From Desulfuromonas sp. AOP6 (GTDB lineage Bacteria > Desulfobacterota > Desulfuromonadia > Desulfuromonadales > SZUA-540): a stretch of DNA of 64,000 nt. Shown piece after piece: positions 59,565 to 64,000 of the stretch. Location of the stretch: the NCBI RefSeq assembly GCF_009731355.2, contig NZ_AP022810.1:434001-498000 (forward strand). The letters are read 5' to 3'. Made by a program: the position numbers and the translations under genes. A model generated the notes under the pieces. It worked only from the letters and a program-made list of their open reading frames with translations, did not search any database and was not told the origin of the DNA. The number at the start of each line of letters is the position of its first letter. Positions within the stretch are counted from its first letter, which is position 1.

Positions 59565-60443
59565 TTATTTTCTCAAAATGTCCATCGCTTTGGAGAGCGA
59601 GACCTTCATGCGTTTAAAGGCATCGGCCAGCGCCTTGATCTCGTCGTTGGAGGTCACTTCGAACTCACGGTCCATTTTGCCGCGGCTGATGTCTTCGGCA
59701 GCGGCCACGATTCTTTCGATGGGGCGCACCACGCTGCTGACGATAATGCGGTCAACGGCGATGAGGGCCAGCAGGAAGAAGAGGCTGAAGCCGCCGGCGA
59801 AATAGGCCAGTTTTTTCTTGGCCTGGGCCAGGGCGACATCGGTGGGAACATAGACGATGCGAGCGCCGACCACGTCCCCCAGGGTGTAGCCATAGCCAGA
59901 GCGGGTGCCGTATTGCTCAACCATTTTGGGGTGCGCCACCTCGGGGGTGTCATGACACCAGATGCAGTTCTGTCCGGCAGACATGGGCGTGGCCACGGCG
60001 TAGTATTCCTTGCCATCACGATCAACGAAACCACGCCAGGTGTCCATTTCGCCGGTTTCGAATTTCTTTATGGTTTGCTCTTCCCATTCATTGGCTAAAT
60101 TTTCTGGATTGAGGGGGTTGGGTGAGGCGATGCGGTAAATATATTCGGGATACTGGTCCTGAACCGTTTTGGCGATGGTGGTGAGCATGAAAATGCCGAC
60201 CGTCGCCTCGGGGAAATAGGTTTCGGGAAGGTATTCCAGAACCTTGGGGCGAATGGAGCTGCCCAGGTAGGCGGCCGAGCTGCTCATGGCCGCGGAAAAG
60301 ATCTCGGTTTTTTCCAGGGACTCACGAATAGTGTCCTGCCGCAGGACATAATAGCCGCCACCGACGGCAAGGCTCAGGGATATGACATAGACAATGGCGA
60401 GAATGGCCATGATGCGTTTACGGATGGTCAAATTTTTGAACAT
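59565..60443 (-). CDS. membrane sensor with DUF3365 haem-binding domain and HAMP, no output domain
   Basis: 292 residues. Membrane helix 1 (9-29), a periplasmic DUF3365/Tll0287-like domain (about 35-210) with one CXXCH (Cys160-His164, NCIWCHDTP), membrane helix 2 (213-235) and HAMP (236-289). The protein stops right after HAMP, with no kinase or methyl-accepting part. AAGGAGGT lies before ATG 60443; the longer frame has none. Placed within a chemosensory operon, it may sense redox state or a small ligand through covalent haem and pass the signal by pairing with another HAMP protein, such as the PilJ-like receptor. That pairing is inference. Confidence 0.9.
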   Translation of the reverse strand: MFKNLTIRKRIMAILAIVYVISLSLAVGGGYYVLRQDTIRESLEKTEIFSAAMSSSAAYLGSSIRPKVLEYLPETYFPEATVGIFMLTTIAKTVQDQYPEYIYRIASPNPLNPENLANEWEEQTIKKFETGEMDTWRGFVDRDGKEYYAVATPMSAGQNCIWCHDTPEVAHPKMVEQYGTRSGYGYTLGDVVGARIVYVPTDVALAQAKKKLAYFAGGFSLFFLLALIAVDRIIVSSVVRPIERIVAAAEDISRGKMDREFEVTSNDEIKALADAFKRMKVSLSKAMDILRK

Positions 60444-60508
60444 GTGAAAAACCTCCTTCAATTCTGGGCTCGCCAGAATGTCGTGTTATCTTAGGGACAG
60501 GGTGCTGC

Positions 60509-61072
60509 CTAGCGTTGGTGCCGTGCGAAAAAAGCCTTGCGCTGGCCTTCGGGGATCTCGTCTTCCAGTTCCGAAAGAAAGTCGGCATATGCCTTCAACG
60601 CCATGCCTGACCCCTTGACGTGTCCAACGCTCGCCAGAGCATTGTCCGCCATGACCATGCCCAGGGGGCCGACCAGGTCGATGAAATCATCAATGACGGC
60701 CTGTACCTGCTGGGGTGTAATGGGGCCACTTTCTCCCCCGCCCGCGGCCGGTTTCGGTTCGGGCCTGGCCTGAGCCGGCGCCGAAGACGTCGTGGCTGCC
60801 CCACTCTGAGCCAAGGCGAAGAGTCGATCGTTCAAGGGGTCATCGAGCTTTTTTCGGGCGGGGACTCCCTCGATGAAGTTGGCCTGAACAGCTTGTTTGC
60901 CCGTTATGTAGTCGAGCGTTTCGTCAGGCCCCAGCGTCCCCAGGGAAATATAGACGGCCGCACCGCTGTCGATGGAGATTTTGCACAGATGCTGCGCTCC
61001 GGCGAACTTCACCACCAATTGGCCCGTATCCCGCCCTGACAGGAACTTGCTCAAAATCGCCGCTAGATTCAC
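60509..61072 (-). CDS. unknown chemosensory-operon protein (187 aa)
   Basis: Two parts joined by an Ala/Pro/Glu-rich linker (about 95-118). The N-terminal ~85 residues (SGRDTGQLVVKFAGAQHLCKISIDSGAAVYISLG) look like a short PATAN/DUF4388-like beta region; the C-terminal ~65 residues (ITPQQVQAVIDDFIDLVGPLGMVMADNAL and a final ELEDEIPEGQRKAFFA) form a helical domain often found in pilus-chemosensory loci. Its first codon overlaps the end of the receiver gene by 4 bases, so they are coupled. Function not known. Confidence 0.82.
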   Translation of the reverse strand: MNLAAILSKFLSGRDTGQLVVKFAGAQHLCKISIDSGAAVYISLGTLGPDETLDYITGKQAVQANFIEGVPARKKLDDPLNDRLFALAQSGAATTSSAPAQARPEPKPAAGGGESGPITPQQVQAVIDDFIDLVGPLGMVMADNALASVGHVKGSGMALKAYADFLSELEDEIPEGQRKAFFARHQR

Positions 61073-61440
61073 TTATTCCCTCCCAGGTGTTTTTTGATGG
61101 CCAACAGAATATCGACAGGCTCATAGGGTTTGGTGATGTATTCATCGGCACCCTGCTTCTTCCCCCAGAACTTATCGCTGTCTCCCGATTTGGACGTGGT
61201 GATAATAATAGGGATATTGCTGAACTTGGGATCCTTTTTAAGATCTCGGCAGACCTGGAAACCGTTTTTGTTCGGCATGACGACATCCAGAATGATCAGG
61301 TCCACGGGTTGTGTGCGGGCTTTTTCCTCCGCCTCCTTACCGTCTCTGGCAAGGATAATTTCGTGCGAGGTTCCCTTGAGGGTTTCCTGCAAAAAAGCGA
61401 GTTCCGTGGGGCTGTCGTCAGCGATCAAGATCTTTGCCAT
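61069..61440 (-). CDS. single-domain response regulator, PilH/PilG type
   Basis: 123-residue receiver: acidic pocket ADDSPTE, phospho-acceptor Asp52 in ILDVVMPNKNG, Thr in ITTSKSGDSDKFWG and Lys in YITKPYEP. The KFWGKKQGADEYITKP stretch is typical of PilH/PilG receivers of twitching chemosensory systems. First gene of the chemosensory operon, with GAGG before its ATG and a sigma-70 promoter at 61537-61565. Confidence 0.93.
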   Translation of the reverse strand: MAKILIADDSPTELAFLQETLKGTSHEIILARDGKEAEEKARTQPVDLIILDVVMPNKNGFQVCRDLKKDPKFSNIPIIITTSKSGDSDKFWGKKQGADEYITKPYEPVDILLAIKKHLGGNK

Positions 61441-61983
61441 TGTGAATTTGCCTCCTGTTGAGTTTTAAACATCCATAGGGTTTTGAACGGATCCGACGCG
61501 CCAGTAGTGCGTCGTTATTTTGTCTTTTAAGAGAGAATAGTATCCTTGACACGAAACGAATGCAAAAAACAGTCCTTTATTGAGGTGGCGGGGGTTTTTT
61601 TCATTTTCTGTCTTCATCGGGTCGAGGGATGGCTGATCATGCTGGTAGGTTCGTCGATCCCGGACGACAGGGTTCATTTCCACCGAAGGCCTGTTCCCAG
61701 CATAGGTGCACAAAACGATGGGTTTTCCCCCTGCTGCCTATCCTGATTGTTTGTTTTCCTGTGTGAGTAAGGAAAGTATCCGGCCAATTTTAATGAGGAT
61801 AGAACCTGGGATCGGACGGGTTAAGAAACGGACTCAGGAGGGATCCCCGAAGGGGCGATTGTGTGCCAGCAACTGTGTCCGTCATGTCACGGAACGTGCC
61901 GTTATTTTACTTAGATGGCAGTCTGGGGTCCTGCAAGAAGTAGGAGGCCCGGTGACCGCACAACCGGCAAACGATGTTTTTCA
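61441..61983. other. 543-base intergenic region upstream of the chemosensory operon
   Basis: Holds the promoter at 61537-61565. The remaining part, up to the end of the permease gene at 61984, shows several open frames without protein-like composition or ribosome sites and no recognised RNA element. Confidence 0.5.
61537..61565 (-). promoter_or_regulatory. predicted sigma-70 promoter of the chemosensory operon
   Basis: Minus strand TTGCAT (61565-61560), 17-base spacer, TACTAT (61542-61537), 97 bases before the receiver ATG. Confidence 0.5.
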
Positions 61984-62874
61984 TCAGGTTCGGTTCTTGA
62001 GGTGGCGTTCTAACTGCCGGGCCCCCAAAGACAGGGAGAGCGTCAGCAACAGGTACATGAGGGTAATGGTGATCCATACCTCCAGAGTCAGGTAGGTCGT
62101 GGCCATCAGTTCGGTGCCCTGGAAAGTCAGCTCCTGGATGGAGATAACGGAGACAATGGCCGAATCTTTGACCGTGGAGATGAACTGCCCGGCCAAAGGC
62201 GGCAGCATCCGCTGAAAAGCCTGCGGAAGAACGATATCCTGCAGCTGGTGGCGATGGGAGAGCCCGAGAGCCCGGGCCGCGTCCCATTGGCCTCTTTCGA
62301 TGGACTGGATACCGGAACGGACAATTTCCGTGATGTAGGCTCCTTCGATCAGGGCCAGCGTCAGGGTGGCGGACAGGAATTGCTCCAGAAACTCGGGCGG
62401 AGCCAACAGGATGCCGACCCAGCGGGAGATGGTAGGGTGCTCGCCGAGAAAGGCAGGCAGGCCACTGAACAGCGGGTTGAGCTGGCTGCTCAGAAAGAAG
62501 TAGAAGAGAAAAATCAGCACCAGAGGAGGCAGATTTCGCACCAGGCCGACATAGGTCTGCCCTACCAGACGTTTGAACAGGCTGGGGCTGGTCCGGAACA
62601 GACCCATGGTCAGTCCCAGGGTCAGGGCCAGCAGCATGGACCAGATACTCAGACGGATGGTCGTGAAAAGACCTTCCAGCAGCAGACCGGGAACCCACTG
62701 CCGGGAGATCTCATCGAATCGCAGCAGATATTGGGGGATGACCGCCCAGTTCCAGCGGTAGTCGAGGCCGCTGTGAATCCTGTAGATCAGGCAGACGGCG
62801 AGGGCCGCCAGACCTGCCAGCAGGATGATATCCAGTCTCGTGATCCTGGGGGACGGCCCCGGCAAGTAGGTCAT
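61984..62874 (-). CDS. polar amino-acid ABC transporter permease
   Basis: 296 residues with a His/Gln-type permease core: GLFTTIRLSIWSMLLALTLG start, several membrane helices, and the EAA loop EGAYITEIVRSGIQSIERGQ, which contacts the ATPase. The N-terminal ~75 residues add one extra membrane helix and a loop. It is the third gene of a minus-strand run: ATPase (cut), binding protein, permease. A second permease, often paired, is not seen here; it may form a homodimer. Confidence 0.92.
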   Translation of the reverse strand: MTYLPGPSPRITRLDIILLAGLAALAVCLIYRIHSGLDYRWNWAVIPQYLLRFDEISRQWVPGLLLEGLFTTIRLSIWSMLLALTLGLTMGLFRTSPSLFKRLVGQTYVGLVRNLPPLVLIFLFYFFLSSQLNPLFSGLPAFLGEHPTISRWVGILLAPPEFLEQFLSATLTLALIEGAYITEIVRSGIQSIERGQWDAARALGLSHRHQLQDIVLPQAFQRMLPPLAGQFISTVKDSAIVSVISIQELTFQGTELMATTYLTLEVWITITLMYLLLTLSLSLGARQLERHLKNRT

Positions 62875-62922
62875 GATGAGTGCAATTCAAAGGCCGGTTT
62901 CCGGCCAGGAAATAAGAGGATG

Positions 62923-63756
62923 CTACTGAATCAGGGTCTCCCACTCGCGGCTTTCGAACCAGTACTGCCGCTTCTGCTCCAGCCAGCCCTCTGCCTCCAC
63001 CACGCGGATCCAACTGTCGAGGTAGTTGAGAAAGTCCACGTCTCCCTTGCGGATGGCAAAGCCGATAGGCTCCCGGGTAAAAGTGTCCGGCAGAGGGAGA
63101 AAAAGCTTGTCGGCGTGCTTCAGGGCCAGGAAAGCCGGAGTGGGCTTGGAGGTGACGAAGGCATGGGCCCGTCCGTTCAGCAGCTCCTGAATGGCCTGGG
63201 ATTCATCATCGAACAGGCGCAGGGTCGCCTTGGGGATGAAGGTTTTGGTGGCTGTTGCTGCGGTTGTGCCGATGCGGGCGACGATGACGACATCCTCCCG
63301 GTTGAAATCCGCCAGGGTGGCATAGCCTGCGGCTTTCTCCCGGTGAGCAACGAGAGACATGCCGGAATAGTCATAGGGGATGGAGAAATTGACCTTGATA
63401 CTGCGATCGGGACGAATCCCCATGCCGCCAATGATAATGTCGAATTTGCCGGTGAGCAGAGCCGGGATGATGCCCGACCATTTTGTCGGGACAAATTGTG
63501 CCTTGACTCCCATGTCCTCGGCCAGCCGGGTGGCAACGTCGATTTCAAAGCCGACCAGGTTGCCGGTCTTGTCCTTCATGGCCCAGGGAACGAAGGTCGA
63601 CATGCCGATGCGCAGGGTGCCTTTGCGAAGAGCCTGCTCCAGCGTGCTCTTCTCCACAAGTTCCTGGCGGATGTCGGCGGCCGGTGAAGGACAGGCCAAG
63701 GCAAATCCAGCCAGCAGAACGGTGAGAGTCGTGAAGAAACGTCTGAATCGGACCAT
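62923..63756 (-). CDS. amino-acid ABC transporter substrate-binding protein
   Basis: 277 residues with Sec signal (to about residue 25, SPAAD) and the SBP family 3 fold: LRIGMSTFVPWAMKD, GFEIDVATRLAEDMG, KFDIIIGGMGIRPDRS and a late GFAIRKGDVDFLNYLDSW. The signal peptide also contains ALACP but lacks a proper lipobox position, so I call it soluble. AGGAGG lies before ATG 63756. It feeds the permease encoded next (48-base gap). Ligand likely a polar amino acid; not decided. Confidence 0.92.
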   Translation of the reverse strand: MVRFRRFFTTLTVLLAGFALACPSPAADIRQELVEKSTLEQALRKGTLRIGMSTFVPWAMKDKTGNLVGFEIDVATRLAEDMGVKAQFVPTKWSGIIPALLTGKFDIIIGGMGIRPDRSIKVNFSIPYDYSGMSLVAHREKAAGYATLADFNREDVVIVARIGTTAATATKTFIPKATLRLFDDESQAIQELLNGRAHAFVTSKPTPAFLALKHADKLFLPLPDTFTREPIGFAIRKGDVDFLNYLDSWIRVVEAEGWLEQKRQYWFESREWETLIQ

Positions 63757-63785
63757 GGATGCCTCCTGTCGTAAAAGGGCAGCAA

Positions 63786-64000
63786 TCAAAGCACCTGCTG
63801 CAGAAAGTGGCGACTTCTTTCTTCGCGGGGAGCGCTGAAAAATTGGGCGGCCGGCGCCACTTCAATTAAACGGCCGTGGTCGAGCAGGACAACACGGTCA
63901 CCGACCTCCCGGGCGAAACCCATCTCATGGGTGACGACCACCATGGTCATCCCCTCCATGGCCAGTGAACGCATGACTTCAAGGACTTCACCAATCATTT
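63786..64000 (-). CDS. amino-acid ABC transporter ATPase, C-terminal part (cut by window end)
   Basis: The last ~71 residues of an ATPase of the GlnQ/HisP type: H-loop VVVTHEMGFAREVGDRVV, followed by LLDHGRLIEVAPAAQFFSAPREERSRHFLQQVL, the usual C-terminus of this subfamily. Walker A, signature and Walker B lie beyond the window. First visible gene of the transporter run, with a 29-base gap to the binding protein gene. Confidence 0.9.
   Translation of the reverse strand, partial: MIGEVLEVMRSLAMEGMTMVVVTHEMGFAREVGDRVVLLDHGRLIEVAPAAQFFSAPREERSRHFLQQVL

Noticed and set aside
61706-62095. Plus-strand frame between the chemosensory and transporter operons
   Set aside because: Overlaps the end of the permease gene antisense; composition not protein-like.
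62248-63687. Open frame of 479 codons on the plus strand opposite the ABC transporter genes
   Set aside because: Gln/Gly/Asp-rich, spans two real genes and an intergenic gap; shadow.
1-64000. CRISPR arrays, tRNA/rRNA genes, insertion sequences or prophage
   Set aside because: No repeat-spacer pattern, cloverleaf, transposase or integrase frame was seen on either strand.

Overview
The window looks like a chromosome segment from a Desulfuromonadales-type bacterium (Geobacter/Desulfuromonas/Pelobacter relatives). Pointers are several CXXCH multihaem cytochromes with an outer-membrane porin, PATAN/DUF4388 and DUF3365 signalling proteins, sigma-54 promoters, a GH13/GH57 glycogen cluster and generally high GC. 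This placement is inference from gene content; no rRNA, tRNA, CRISPR array or insertion sequence was seen.

Layout. 1-4107 (+): end of a HAD phosphatase, a lipoprotein-type HtrA protease, a small conserved protein, an RluD-type pseudouridine synthase and PgeF. 4183-7308 (-): a DUF2845 protein and the TrkH/TrkA potassium system; then a small HNH protein (+). 7727-20692 (-): one long run, read histidine kinase, receiver, NTP-transferase/pseudo-phosphomannomutase, GH57, GalT-like transferase, large GH13, GlgA and a 72-residue acidic protein. This looks like a glycogen operon headed by its own two-component pair, with a good sigma-70 promoter at 20749-20776. 20890-24639: radical SAM protein, UvrD-type helicase and a membrane-tethered cytochrome b5 domain protein.

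25052-40870 (+) is a complete MSHA-type pilus locus in the order mshI, mshI2(pilN-like), J, K, L, M, N, E, G, pseudopilin (B/F), A, C, D, O, P, Q. A sigma-70 promoter lies before the first gene; a sigma-54 promoter precedes the major pilin mshA and a strong terminator follows it. MshE carries a c-di-GMP-binding type N-terminus, and MshQ is a mosaic with lamin-tail-like and Calx-beta-like domains at its N-terminus.

41473-47750 is the most interesting block: a porin (404 aa), a periplasmic 10-haem cytochrome and a 13-haem lipoprotein cytochrome (all -) form a probable trans-outer-membrane electron conduit. Facing it is a GAF-AAA-Fis sigma-54 activator (+). The shared intergenic region has a -24/-12 promoter for the porin operon and three copies of TTGYGA-N4-TCGCRA upstream, the classic layout of an enhancer-driven switch.

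47795-52113: speA, speE, proC and a monohaem cytochrome with its own sigma-54 promoter. 52702-61440: a PilJ-like chemoreceptor with a consensus sigma-54 promoter, convergent with a six-gene chemosensory operon (receiver, unknown, haem-binding HAMP protein, receiver-PATAN, Hpt-CheW, CheA-receiver). 61984-64000 (-): a polar amino-acid ABC transporter cut by the window end.
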